Below are positions 1-7,530 of a DNA stretch of 16,581 nt, in pieces (within the stretch, counting starts at the first letter, position 1; the number at the start of each line of letters is the position of its first letter). Under the pieces are notes generated by a model, which saw only the letters and a program-made list of their open reading frames with translations, made no database searches and was not told the DNA's origin. The stretch covers positions 1 to 16,581 of the forward strand of contig DASVBJ010000177.1 in assembly GCA_036375895.1 (NCBI GenBank), read 5' to 3'. The position numbers were made by a program, and so were the translations under genes. Source of the DNA: DASVBJ01 sp036375895 (lineage in GTDB: Bacteria > Actinomycetota > Actinomycetes > JACCUZ01).

Positions 1-96
1 GGCATCGACGACGTCGGGTCGTCGTCGGCCTTCCGCCAGGTCGGCGAGGCCGGGCCCTACCGGCTGTACGAGCTGACGCGCTGCGCGACGGGCTGA
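1..96 (+). CDS. C-terminal end of an unidentified protein (partial)
   Basis: Frame 1 is open from the window edge to a TGA at 94-96 and gives 31 residues ending YRLYELTRCATG. The upstream part is missing, so the function cannot be read. A short tail of the form FxxVxxxGPYRLYEL resembles the C-termini of some actinobacterial membrane glycosyltransferases with an extracytoplasmic end, but that is only a resemblance. It converges on the phosphodiesterase gene that ends 27 nt downstream. Confidence 0.55.
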   Translation, partial: GIDDVGSSSAFRQVGEAGPYRLYELTRCATG

Positions 97-102
97 CGAC
101 CG

Positions 103-133
103 CGAGGGGCCGGCCCGCGCGGGTCAGCCCTCG
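103..133. terminator. GC-rich hairpin between convergent genes
   Basis: Between the plus-strand stop at 94-96 and the minus-strand stop at 124-126 lie two overlapping perfect palindromes, GGGCCGGCCC (107-116) and CCCGCGCGGG (114-123). An outer 6-bp pair, CGAGGG (103-108) with CCCTCG (128-133), encloses them. There is no T-tract. A bidirectional terminator is the likely role, inferred from structure and position. Confidence 0.4.
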
Positions 134-891
134 GCCGTCGCGTCCCGCAGCGCATCGAGGGCAGCGGGCACGTCGTTGACGCAGACCGCGTCGATGCCGG
201 CGGCCGTCAGCGTCGCCAGCTCCTCCGTCCGCGGCCCCCACGCCAGCACCTGCCGCCCGGCCGCATGCAGCAGCGACACGACGTACTCCGGAGGCCGTTG
301 GAGGTGGGCCGGCTCGATGCGGTTGGGCCGCAGCGAGCCCATGTGGACCGCGAGGAACTGCACGTCGAGGTGCGCGGCGGCGGCGACGGCGAGACCGACC
401 GGGAACTCCAGCCAGGTGAGCAGCCCGACGGGCAGGCCGGGGGTGAGCGAGCGCAGCGTCAGCAGCGCGGCCGGGTCGAACGACGTCACGGCCACCGGGC
501 GGCGCCGCGCCTCCCTGGCCGCGACCGGGGCCAGCAGCGCGGCCGTCGTCTCGGTCGCCGGCCGCGTCGCGTCCTCCATCGACGTCTTCAGGTCGAAGTC
601 GACGCCGACCTCGGCGGGCAGCTCGGCCAGCAGGTGGTCCAGCGCCAGCGTCCCCCTCGTCGTGGCGGTCCGCCCGGACAGGTCGACGTGGAACACCCCG
701 TCGTCGTACGCCGGGTCGTGCGCCACCACCAGCGTGTCGTCGTGGGTCCGCCGGACGTCGACCTCGACCCAGTCGGCGCCGCAGCGGGCGGCCGCGAGGA
801 AGGACTCCAGGGTGTTCTCGTCGTGCCCGTCGACCAGCCCGGCGCCGAGGCCGCGGTGGCCGACGACGGTGGGCCGGCCGGTGAACAGCAC
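124..891 (-). CDS. Glycerophosphodiester phosphodiesterase (GDPD family)
   Basis: A 255-residue TIM-barrel phosphodiesterase of the UgpQ/GlpQ type, expected to hydrolyse glycerophosphodiesters to sn-glycerol 3-phosphate and an alcohol. Visible family motifs are GHRG (residues 11-14, catalytic His12), ENTLESF (25-31), EVDV (43-46, metal-binding Glu43 and Asp45) and HDP (58-60, second catalytic His58). Length is typical of bacterial GDPDs. There is no signal peptide, so it should be cytoplasmic. The start is a GTG 4 nt after the stop of the glycerophosphotransferase-like gene, so the two are almost certainly co-transcribed and probably translationally coupled. With that neighbour it may recycle or edit glycerol-phosphate compounds, but a general phospholipid-turnover role is equally possible. 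Family is sure; substrate is not. Confidence 0.9.
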   Translation of the reverse strand: MLFTGRPTVVGHRGLGAGLVDGHDENTLESFLAAARCGADWVEVDVRRTHDDTLVVAHDPAYDDGVFHVDLSGRTATTRGTLALDHLLAELPAEVGVDFDLKTSMEDATRPATETTAALLAPVAAREARRRPVAVTSFDPAALLTLRSLTPGLPVGLLTWLEFPVGLAVAAAAHLDVQFLAVHMGSLRPNRIEPAHLQRPPEYVVSLLHAAGRQVLAWGPRTEELATLTAAGIDAVCVNDVPAALDALRDATAEG

Positions 892-895
892 GGTG

Positions 896-2233
896 TCAGC
901 CCGCCGTACCCGCCGAACCCGTCGTGCCGGCCGGGCTGGGCGGGCTGGCCGGGCTGGCCGGGCTGGACGGGGCGCCGATCAAGGAGTCCCGGAGCACTGC
1001 GAGCTCGTCGATCGCGGCCAGGAACCGCTCGGTGCTCTGCCCCGGCTGCAGGTCACCGAAGTAGAACTGCCGCATCCGCTCCCGGTCGGCGGCGTGGGTG
1101 TCCTCGGCCAGCTGGGACTCGAGCAGCGCACGGACCCTCGCCACCGTCGAGCCGTCGACCACCTCGCAGACCTGGCTGACCGGGGCGTCCACGGCCAGGC
1201 GCGACCGGTCGTTGCGCCGGTCGGTGATCACCAGCGGGTGACCGGTGCGCAGGTAGAGGAAGTCCAACGCGACCGAGGAGACGTCGCTGACCAGGAGGTC
1301 GGCCTGGCGGATCAGGGCGAGGACATCCACCGCGCGGCTCGCCACCGTGTGGCCGGCCTGCGGGTCGCGGCCGGCCGCCTCGCGCACCGCCGCGACGATC
1401 GCCTTGTGCGCCGCGAGGACGCTCGGGATGGTGCCCGTCTCGACCCGCGGGTGCGGCTTGTAGACGAACCGCACGTTCGGCAGGGACAGGGCCGCCCGGG
1501 CGATCTCGCGCCCGTAGCGGTCCAGGGAGGTGTAGTTGTTGTTCTCCTCCTCACCCTCCCAGGTGGGTGCGTAGAGCACGGTCGCCCGCTCGCTCGGCGG
1601 CAGTGCGGGCTCGAGCTCGAGGTCGAGCTGCGGCCGCCCGACCGGCACCAGCCGGCTCTCGTCGAACTGCATGAGGGCCGCCCGGTGCCGGTGCACCGCC
1701 GCCTCGCCGGCCACGAACACCCGGTCGTAGGCCTTCGCCTGGTTGCTGACCATGGAGACCTTGTCGCTCTCGCCGTGGTTGATGTGCACGTGGAGCATGC
1801 GGGGATAGCTCAGCGACTGGAAGTTGCGGTTGCCGTTGTTGACGTACAGCGCGATCTTGGGGTCGGCCCGGTGGTAGAAGGTGCTGAGGTCGCGGAAGGT
1901 CGGGAGCAGGACGGCCGGCAGGTCCGTGCGCTGGGTGAGCTCGTCGTAGCTCTCCTGGTGACGCACCACGAGCACCGTCGGTCGCTGGCGGCCGAGGCGC
2001 TCGAGGACGGGCAGCCACTGCTCGATCTGGTAGAGCCTCATGTAGCCGTCGCTGAAGAAGACCGCGACGTCGCAGGCAACGGTGTCGACCGGGCCGCTCA
2101 GGGCGGGGCGGGGTCGGGCGACCCGCATCAGCCGCCAGCCGACACCGCCCGCCACCCGTCGTACGACATGGGGCACGCGGGGCGCGGCACCCCTGCCACC
2201 GGCTGCCGGACGGGCGGGCTCGTGCAGGCTCAA
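896..2233 (-). CDS. CDP-glycerol glycerophosphotransferase family protein (TagB/TagF-like)
   Basis: Predicted to transfer glycerol phosphate (or a related polyol phosphate) from its CDP-activated form onto a teichoic-acid-type acceptor at the inner membrane face. Numbered from the chosen start (445 aa), family motifs are HGES (153-156), YAPTWEG (221-227), YKPHPR (258-263) and SDVSSVALDF (316-325). The frame stays open upstream to 2407, but that extension is Arg/Pro-rich and has no family character. I chose the TTG at 2233-2231 because AGGAG (plus-strand 2242-2246) sits 8 nt upstream; another in-frame TTG at 2239 is less well placed. The C-terminus is a Pro/Ala/Ser tail encoded by a 9-bp tandem repeat. 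It is divergent from the ABC exporter genes and leads a two-gene operon with the phosphodiesterase. Whether it primes or polymerises cannot be told from sequence. Confidence 0.85.
   Translation of the reverse strand: MSLHEPARPAAGGRGAAPRVPHVVRRVAGGVGWRLMRVARPRPALSGPVDTVACDVAVFFSDGYMRLYQIEQWLPVLERLGRQRPTVLVVRHQESYDELTQRTDLPAVLLPTFRDLSTFYHRADPKIALYVNNGNRNFQSLSYPRMLHVHINHGESDKVSMVSNQAKAYDRVFVAGEAAVHRHRAALMQFDESRLVPVGRPQLDLELEPALPPSERATVLYAPTWEGEEENNNYTSLDRYGREIARAALSLPNVRFVYKPHPRVETGTIPSVLAAHKAIVAAVREAAGRDPQAGHTVASRAVDVLALIRQADLLVSDVSSVALDFLYLRTGHPLVITDRRNDRSRLAVDAPVSQVCEVVDGSTVARVRALLESQLAEDTHAADRERMRQFYFGDLQPGQSTERFLAAIDELAVLRDSLIGAPSSPASPASPPSPAGTTGSAGTAG
932..967. repeat. Four 9-bp tandem repeats, unit CGGGCTGGN
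   Basis: Units at 932-940, 941-949, 950-958 and 959-967 differ only in the last base (G, C, C, A). On the minus strand they encode the Pro/Ala/Ser-rich C-terminal tail of the glycerophosphotransferase-like protein. Copy-number change would keep the reading frame. Confidence 0.9.
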
Positions 2234-2427
2234 GATCAACTCTCCTCGACGCGGTGGGTGTGCAGCCGCGAGCCCGCGGTGGCCGTCGGTCGCCGGTGCC
2301 AGGCGTCGGGAGCCGCAGGTTCCGATGGTAGCGTTCGGCACGGTCCGGGAGAGAGGCACGGTGACCCGCGTCCGGGGCGATGGGAGAGGCCGCGACCGAC
2401 GGGACACGCGAGAGGAGAACGGCGCCG

Positions 2428-3222
2428 GTGCTGACCCGGGTTCGCTCCATCGTCGCTCGACGGCAGGTGCTCCAGCTGCTCGTCGCCCGGGACCTCAAGG
2501 TTAAGTACGCCGACTCCGCCCTGGGCTATCTCTGGTCGGTGCTCGACCCGCTGATGATGGCGGCGGTCTACTGGTTCGTCTTCACCGTGATCTTCACCCG
2601 GGGGGTCGGGCAGGAGCCCTACATCCTCTTCCTCCTGCTCGGCATGCTGCCGTGGAACTGGGCCAGCGGCGTCATCAACGACTCGACGAAGGCTCTGACC
2701 GCCGACGCCAAGCTCGTGCGCTCCTCGAACCTCATGCGAGAGGTGTGGGTGCTGCGGGTCGTCGGCTCCAAGGGGATGGAGTTCCTGCTCAGCCTTCCGG
2801 TCGTGCTGCTGTTCGTGCTCATCTACCGGCAGACGCCCTCGTGGTACGTGCTCGCCTTCCCGCTCGCCATCGTGCTGCAGGCGATGTTCCTGGTCGGCGT
2901 GGCGCTTGCGCTGGCGCCGGTGACCGTGCTGTTCACCGACGTGCAGCGCCTCGTGCGGATCGTGACGCGCGTCCTCTTCTACCTCTCGCCGGTCATCTAC
3001 GGCGTGCAGGACGTCTACAACCGGGCGCCCGAATGGGTCCACTTCCTCTACGTCCTGAACCCGCTGTCCGGCATCTTCGACCTCTACCGCGCGTCCTTCT
3101 TCCCCGGGCACTTCGCAGGGTGGACCGAGGTCGGTGTGGCGGCCGTGGTCTCGGCCGGGTTCCTCATGCTGGGGACGGCCGTGTTCGCGCGCCTCGAGGG
3201 CCGCGTGCTGAAGGAGATCTGA
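2428..3222 (+). CDS. ABC-2 type polysaccharide/teichoic acid export permease (TagG/Wzm-like)
   Basis: Integral membrane subunit of an ABC exporter for a lipid-linked wall polymer. The N-terminal amphipathic stretch runs into KYADSALGYLWSVLDPLMM, the hallmark of the ABC-2 polysaccharide exporter family. About six hydrophobic segments follow, including FYLSPVIY followed by NPLSGIFDLYR near the C-terminus. I prefer the GTG at 2428 (264 aa) because AGGAG at 2413-2417 precedes it by 10 nt. An ATG at 2380 would add 16 polar residues but has no clear ribosome binding site. The stop overlaps the ATPase start by one base (TGATG), so the two subunits are translationally coupled. The neighbouring TagF-like and TarS-like genes point to a teichoic-acid-like cargo, but O-antigen-type Wzm proteins look similar. 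Confidence 0.88.
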   Translation: MLTRVRSIVARRQVLQLLVARDLKVKYADSALGYLWSVLDPLMMAAVYWFVFTVIFTRGVGQEPYILFLLLGMLPWNWASGVINDSTKALTADAKLVRSSNLMREVWVLRVVGSKGMEFLLSLPVVLLFVLIYRQTPSWYVLAFPLAIVLQAMFLVGVALALAPVTVLFTDVQRLVRIVTRVLFYLSPVIYGVQDVYNRAPEWVHFLYVLNPLSGIFDLYRASFFPGHFAGWTEVGVAAVVSAGFLMLGTAVFARLEGRVLKEI

Positions 3223-3962
3223 TGCGCACGGTCATCGAGGCACAGGGCCTCGGCATCCTGTTCCATCGCAACCGCCGACGGCGCATGCAGCTGCGGGAGC
3301 TGCTGTTCCACGGCCGGTCGACCGCGCCGACAGGCGACGACTTCTGGGCGCTGCGAGACGTCTCGTTCGCGGTGGCCGAGGGCGAGGCCGTGGGGTTGGT
3401 CGGCGCCAACGGTGGGGGCAAGAGCACCCTGCTGAAGCTCATCGCGGGCGTGATGATCCCCGACGAGGGCACCGTGACCGTCACCGGCGGTGTGGCTCCG
3501 CTGATCGAGGTCACCGGCGGGTTCGTCGGTGACCTGACCGCCCGGGACAACATCCTTCTCACCGCCGGGCTGCACGGCCTGTCCCGCCGCCAGATCGAGG
3601 AGCGGTTCGACGAGATCGTCGACTTCGCCGAGATCGAGGAGTTCCTGGACATGCCCTTCCGGCACTTCTCGAGCGGCATGAAGGTGCGACTCGGATTCTC
3701 GGTCGTCACCAGCTTGGAGGAGCCGATCGTCCTGGTGGACGAGGTCCTCGCCGTCGGTGACCGGGCCTTCCGGGAGAAGTGCTACAAGCGGATGGAGCAG
3801 ATGCTCTCGGGCGGTCGGACGCTGTTCCTCGTGTCGCACAGCGAGAACGACCTGCGGCGCTTCTGCACGCGCGGCCTCTACCTGCGCAAGGGCCAGCTCG
3901 TCGACGACGGCCCGATCGAGGACACCCTGACGCACTACAACGCCGACCTGGACGCGCGATGA
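3222..3962 (+). CDS. ABC exporter ATP-binding protein (TagH/Wzt-like)
   Basis: A 246-residue ATPase that powers the permease encoded just upstream. Visible are Walker A GANGGGKST (61-69), a polysaccharide-exporter-type signature FSSGMK (149-154), Walker B IVLVDE (169-174) with a D-loop GD (179-180), and the switch His206 in LVSHS. The start is the ATG at 3222, with AAGGAG (3211-3216) 5 nt before it. It ends soon after the nucleotide-binding domain, so it has neither the long C-terminal extension of Bacillus TagH nor the carbohydrate-binding domain of some Wzt proteins. Its stop overlaps the next gene (ATGA). The cargo is inferred from context. Confidence 0.92.
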   Translation: MRTVIEAQGLGILFHRNRRRRMQLRELLFHGRSTAPTGDDFWALRDVSFAVAEGEAVGLVGANGGGKSTLLKLIAGVMIPDEGTVTVTGGVAPLIEVTGGFVGDLTARDNILLTAGLHGLSRRQIEERFDEIVDFAEIEEFLDMPFRHFSSGMKVRLGFSVVTSLEEPIVLVDEVLAVGDRAFREKCYKRMEQMLSGGRTLFLVSHSENDLRRFCTRGLYLRKGQLVDDGPIEDTLTHYNADLDAR

Positions 3963-5887
3963 TCTCGGTCGTCCTCGTGACCGCGGGTCCAGATCGCGTG
4001 CCGCCTGCGCTGCTGCCGTCGCCGGGCGGGACCCTGCTCGACGACACGGTCGCGCGGCTCACCCGGCTGGGGGCTCCGCCCCGGCTCGCACTGGTCCCCG
4101 CCGGCGCCGTCCCCGAGGCGGTCGGGGGAGACGCCCGTGTCGTCGGCACGGAGGACCTCGCGGCGACGCTGCGGGCGTTGGCCACCGCGCTCGACGGGGC
4201 GGGCACCGACGTGGCCCTGGTGCCGGGCGAGCTGATGCTGCACGACGAGGCGCTGGCCGACCTGCTGCTCGACCCCCGCCGCCGCACCGCCGCGGCCGTG
4301 AGCGGCGGCGCACATGGCGACGTGCGGCGCAGCGCGGGCCAGGTGGTGAGCGCCGGCTCGTCGACGCACCGCGTCAGCTCCCCGGACGCCGCCTTCCTCG
4401 GCGCGCTGCTCGTCAGCGCGCGTGACGTCGAGGCGGCCGCTGCCGCCACCTGGGCGATGGCGGACGCCGCGGCGGCCGGCGGCTGGTGCGGCGACGCCGC
4501 GGCGTACCTGCTCGTCGCGCTGGTCCGCTCCGGCGTGCCGGTCGCTGCCGTCGATGTGGACCCGTGGCCGTGGGCGCGCCCCGGCACGGCGGCGGATGCC
4601 GCGAGCGCGATCGACACGCTGTCGCGCGCCGAGCCCGGGAGGCTCCGTCTCGCGCGCGCCGTGCGACCCGACGACGGCTTCTACTCGACCTTCGTCGTGC
4701 GCAAGCTGTCGCGGCGGCTGACGCCTTGGGCGCTGCGGTGGAGGCTGCGGCCCAACCAGATCACCGTGGCCTCGCTGGTCATCGGCCTCCTCGCGGCGGC
4801 GTGCTTCGCCGGCGGTGGGCGGGGGTGGCTGGTCGCGGGCGCGCTGCTGCTGCAGCTGTCTCTCGTCGTCGACTGTGTTGACGGCGAGGTGGCCCGCTAC
4901 ACGCGTGAGTTCTCCTCTCTCGGCGCGTGGCTCGACGCCTCGACCGACCGGGTGAAGGAGTACGCCTGCTACGCGGGCCTGGCCTTCGGCGCGGCCGGCG
5001 GCGGGGTCGACGTGTGGCTGCTGGCGGCGACGATGCTGACCCTGCAGACCACCCGGCACACGACCGACTACACCTTCACGCTGATCAAGAACGTCCGTGA
5101 GGGCGCGGTGGGGGCCGTGCCGCTCGACGACCCCGACGACGGCGCCCGGTCGCCGAGCGAGCTGTCCGGCGCCGAGCGGGCCGTGCAGGCGTCCGCGCGC
5201 AGCAACCAGCGGCCCTGGGTGAAGTGGGCGAAGAAGGCCGTCTACCTGCCGATCGGTGAGCGCTGGCTCGTCATCTCGGTGGCGGCGGCGCTGGGGTCGG
5301 CTCGCGCGGTGTTCGTGGCGCTGCTGGTGCTCGGGCTCGTCGCGCTCGCCTACACGACGGCCGGGCGGGTGCTGCGGGCCCGCACGTGGTCCGACGTCGC
5401 CGCCACCGAGCGCGAGCGCGCCGTCATCCGGGCCCAGATCGACCGGGGTCCGCTGGCCGCCGCGGTGGCCCGACTCGGGCCGTGGAAGCTGCCGGTGGGC
5501 CGGTTCGCCTGGGCGCTGCCACCCAGCCTGCGACTCGCGGAGTACGCGACCATCGTCATCGTGGTGCAGACCGTCGCGCCGGATGCGATGCCGGCCGCGT
5601 ACGCGCTGCTGTTCGCGCTGGCCTACCACCACTACGACGCGCTCTACCGGGTGCTCAACGGGCTGCCGGCCGTCGGCGCGGTGCACGCGGCCGGACTCGG
5701 GGTCGAGGGCCGGCTGATCGTGGTGTTCGTGCTGGCCGCCCTGGGGCCCGAGACGCTCGCGGACGGGCTGGTGGTGATGGCGGTCGCGCTGGGCGCGCTC
5801 TTCGTCGGCGTTGGCACCATGGGCGGGCTGCAGGCCATGCGCGCCTCCGGCGGCCGGGTGCGGACCGAGGAGACGGTGAATGCCTGA
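3959..5887 (+). CDS. CDP-alcohol phosphotransferase fused to an N-terminal nucleotidyltransferase-like domain and a C-terminal membrane domain
   Basis: 642 residues in three parts. Residues about 1-230 have the spacing of a Rossmann-type sugar/polyol-phosphate nucleotidyltransferase but no recognisable GxGTR...K nucleotide loop, and GE replaces the usual metal-binding GD in VPGELMLHD. Residues about 240-450 are a membrane CDP-alcohol phosphatidyltransferase with a complete DxxDGxxARx8Gx3Dx3D signature: Asp305, Asp308, Gly309, Ala312, Arg313, Gly322, Asp326, Asp330. The rest (about 430-642) is a hydrophobic actinobacterial extension, which I believe corresponds to DUF5941. The start is the ATG at 3959 overlapping the ATPase stop. 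The layout recalls bifunctional inositol-phosphate cytidylyltransferase/di-myo-inositol-phosphate-phosphate synthases. It probably transfers a CDP-linked polyol phosphate to a membrane or sugar acceptor; the substrate is unknown. Confidence 0.82.
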   Translation: MISVVLVTAGPDRVPPALLPSPGGTLLDDTVARLTRLGAPPRLALVPAGAVPEAVGGDARVVGTEDLAATLRALATALDGAGTDVALVPGELMLHDEALADLLLDPRRRTAAAVSGGAHGDVRRSAGQVVSAGSSTHRVSSPDAAFLGALLVSARDVEAAAAATWAMADAAAAGGWCGDAAAYLLVALVRSGVPVAAVDVDPWPWARPGTAADAASAIDTLSRAEPGRLRLARAVRPDDGFYSTFVVRKLSRRLTPWALRWRLRPNQITVASLVIGLLAAACFAGGGRGWLVAGALLLQLSLVVDCVDGEVARYTREFSSLGAWLDASTDRVKEYACYAGLAFGAAGGGVDVWLLAATMLTLQTTRHTTDYTFTLIKNVREGAVGAVPLDDPDDGARSPSELSGAERAVQASARSNQRPWVKWAKKAVYLPIGERWLVISVAAALGSARAVFVALLVLGLVALAYTTAGRVLRARTWSDVAATERERAVIRAQIDRGPLAAAVARLGPWKLPVGRFAWALPPSLRLAEYATIVIVVQTVAPDAMPAAYALLFALAYHHYDALYRVLNGLPAVGAVHAAGLGVEGRLIVVFVLAALGPETLADGLVVMAVALGALFVGVGTMGGLQAMRASGGRVRTEETVNA

Positions 5888-6659
5888 CCGCCTGACCATC
5901 GCCGAGCTGCGCGCACGCACCCAGCCGCCCGAGGTGCGGGGCCGGCGCAACTCCGAGCACTGGACGGCCGACCTCTACCTGCGCCGGATCTCGCCGTACC
6001 TCACCCGGGTCCTCGTCGCGACGTCGCTGACCGCCAACGCCGTGACCGGTCTGATGATCGTCACCGGTGCCGCGGCGGGCGCCGCCCTGCTCGTGCCGGG
6101 GGTGGTCGGGGCGGTGCTCGCGGTCCTGCTCGGGCAGCTGCAGATGCTCTGGGACTGCTGCGACGGCGAGGTGGCCCGCTGGCGGGGCACGTTCTCGCCG
6201 GCCGGCGTCTTCCTCGACAAGGTCGGGCACTACACCGCGGAGAGCCTGATCCCGATCGCGCTGGGGGTCCGGGCCGACGGCGGGTTGGACTCGCTCGGCG
6301 GCTGGACCACGCTCGGCGCGGTCCTGGCGGTGCTCGTGCTGTTCAACAAGGCGCTCAACGACTCGGTGCACGTCGCGCGGGCCGCTGCCGGCCTGCCGCG
6401 GCTGGAGGACCGGGCCGAGTCCGCGGCTCCCCGGGGGGCCGGCCTGCGGCGGCTGCGGTCGCTGGCCCGGTTCGTGCCGTTCCACCGCGCGTTCCACTCG
6501 GTCGAGCTGACACTGCTGGCGCTCGTCGCAGCCGTGGTCGACCTCGCCGTCGGTGACCTCGGCGCGACCCGGCTGCTCGTCGGGGTGCTGGTGCCGGCGG
6601 CCCTGCTCACCGTGGTCGGGCACACCGTGGCCATCCTCGCCTCGAACAGGCTGCGGTGA
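5880..6659 (+). CDS. CDP-alcohol phosphatidyltransferase family protein with a variant signature
   Basis: A 259-residue multi-spanning membrane protein of the CDP-alcohol phosphotransferase family. Its signature begins normally (Asp92, Asp95, Gly96, Ala99, Arg100, Gly109, Asp113), but the fourth Asp, proposed as the catalytic base in solved family members, is His117 (LDKVGHY). The codon is CAC and the reading frame is clean. The start is the ATG at 5880, with AGGAG 7 nt upstream; it overlaps the preceding phosphotransferase gene by 8 nt, so the pair is probably made in a fixed ratio. It may be an active variant, a non-catalytic partner of the upstream enzyme, or specific for a different acceptor. 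Its stop overlaps the next start (GTGA). Confidence 0.87.
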   Translation: MPDRLTIAELRARTQPPEVRGRRNSEHWTADLYLRRISPYLTRVLVATSLTANAVTGLMIVTGAAAGAALLVPGVVGAVLAVLLGQLQMLWDCCDGEVARWRGTFSPAGVFLDKVGHYTAESLIPIALGVRADGGLDSLGGWTTLGAVLAVLVLFNKALNDSVHVARAAAGLPRLEDRAESAAPRGAGLRRLRSLARFVPFHRAFHSVELTLLALVAAVVDLAVGDLGATRLLVGVLVPAALLTVVGHTVAILASNRLR

Positions 6660-7519
6660 AGCCCTCGTACGGCGTCGTCGTGCTGACCATGGGGCGGCGG
6701 CCGGCGGAGCTCCGCCGGGGGCTGGACTCCCTCCTCCGGCAGCGTGACGTCGATCTCGACGTGCTGGTCGTGGGCAACGGCTGGCGGCCGATCGGGCTGC
6801 CAGCGGGTGTGCGCGCGCTCGCGCTGCCGGACAACGTCGGCATCCCCGCCGGGCGCAACGCAGGGGTCGCCGAGGTCTCCGGCGAGCTGCTGTTCTTCCT
6901 CGACGACGACGCCTTCCTCCCGGACGAGTCCACGCTGGCCAGGCTCGCGGCGATGTTCCGTGCGGACCCGCGGCTCGGGATCGTCCAGCCGCGGGTGGCC
7001 GACCCCGAGGGCCGGCCAACGCCACGCCGCTGGGTGCCCCGGCTGCGGGCCGGCGACCCCGCCCGCAGCGGGCCCGCGCTCGCCCTGTGGGAGGGCGCCG
7101 TCGCCGCTCGGCGGGACGTCTTCCTGCAGGCGGGCGGCTGGCCGGGGGAGTTCTTCTACGGCCACGAGGGCATCGACCTGGTCTGGCGGGTCTGGGACAC
7201 CGGCGCCCGCGGCTGGTACGCCGGCGACGTCGTCGTCTGCCACGAGGCGAACGACCCGGCGCGGTTCGGGGAGTTCTACCGGCTCAACGCCCGCAACCGG
7301 GTCTGGCTCGCGCTGCGCAACCTGCCCTGGCCGTTCGTCGTGCCGTACCTCGCCTCCTGGGTCGCGATCACGGTGGCGCGGGTGCGCTCGCCCGAGGCGC
7401 TGAAGGCGTGGTTCGGCGGCTTCCGGGAGGGGTTCGCCGGCGGCTACGGGCAGCGGCGGCCGATGCGCTGGCGGACGGTGCTGCGCATGACCGTGGCCGG
7501 GCGCCCGCCGGTGGTGTGA
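6656..7519 (+). CDS. Family 2 (GT-A) glycosyltransferase
   Basis: A 287-residue inverting glycosyltransferase, expected to be cytoplasmic or membrane-associated. It shows the N-terminal strand VVVLTMGRRP, the nucleotide-sugar site NVGIPAGRNAGV (60-71), the DDD metal motif in FLDDDAF (83-85), and the acceptor-side GHEGIDLVWR typical of rhamnosyl- and galactofuranosyl-like GT2 proteins. The start is a GTG overlapping the previous stop by 4 nt (GTGA). It is the last gene of the five-gene plus-strand operon and probably adds a sugar to the linkage unit or repeat of the exported polymer. Donor and acceptor cannot be read from sequence. The stop lies inside a small hairpin shared with the convergent gene. 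Confidence 0.9.
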   Translation: MKPSYGVVVLTMGRRPAELRRGLDSLLRQRDVDLDVLVVGNGWRPIGLPAGVRALALPDNVGIPAGRNAGVAEVSGELLFFLDDDAFLPDESTLARLAAMFRADPRLGIVQPRVADPEGRPTPRRWVPRLRAGDPARSGPALALWEGAVAARRDVFLQAGGWPGEFFYGHEGIDLVWRVWDTGARGWYAGDVVVCHEANDPARFGEFYRLNARNRVWLALRNLPWPFVVPYLASWVAITVARVRSPEALKAWFGGFREGFAGGYGQRRPMRWRTVLRMTVAGRPPVV

Positions 7520-7530
7520 GGGCGGCTCAC
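7516..7530. terminator. Small hairpin spanning two convergent stop codons
   Basis: GTGAG (7516-7520) and CTCAC (7526-7530) form a 5-bp stem with a 5-nt loop. The stem contains the TGA of the upstream glycosyltransferase and the TCA (reverse TGA) of the downstream one. It is short and has no T-tract, so a terminator role is only plausible. Confidence 0.35.

Noticed and set aside
2320..2340. Overlapping divergent -10 candidates, TAGCGT on plus (2329-2334) and TACCAT on minus (2330-2325).
   Set aside because: No -35 element is visible on either strand at a reasonable distance, and TANNNT is common by chance; not strong enough to annotate.
2234..2407. N-terminal extension of the glycerophosphotransferase-like protein.
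   Set aside because: Arg/Pro-rich with no conserved features, while a TTG at 2233 has a well-spaced AGGAG.
176..2434. Very long plus-strand open frame antisense to the phosphodiesterase and glycerophosphotransferase genes.
   Set aside because: Arg/Ser/Gly-rich low-complexity translation with no family motifs, caused by high GC content; the minus strand carries clear enzyme motifs throughout.
3935..5950. Long minus-strand open frame antisense to the CDP-alcohol phosphotransferase fusion.
   Set aside because: His/Arg/Gln/Pro-rich translation without domains; the plus strand has an intact catalytic signature and overlapping operon starts.
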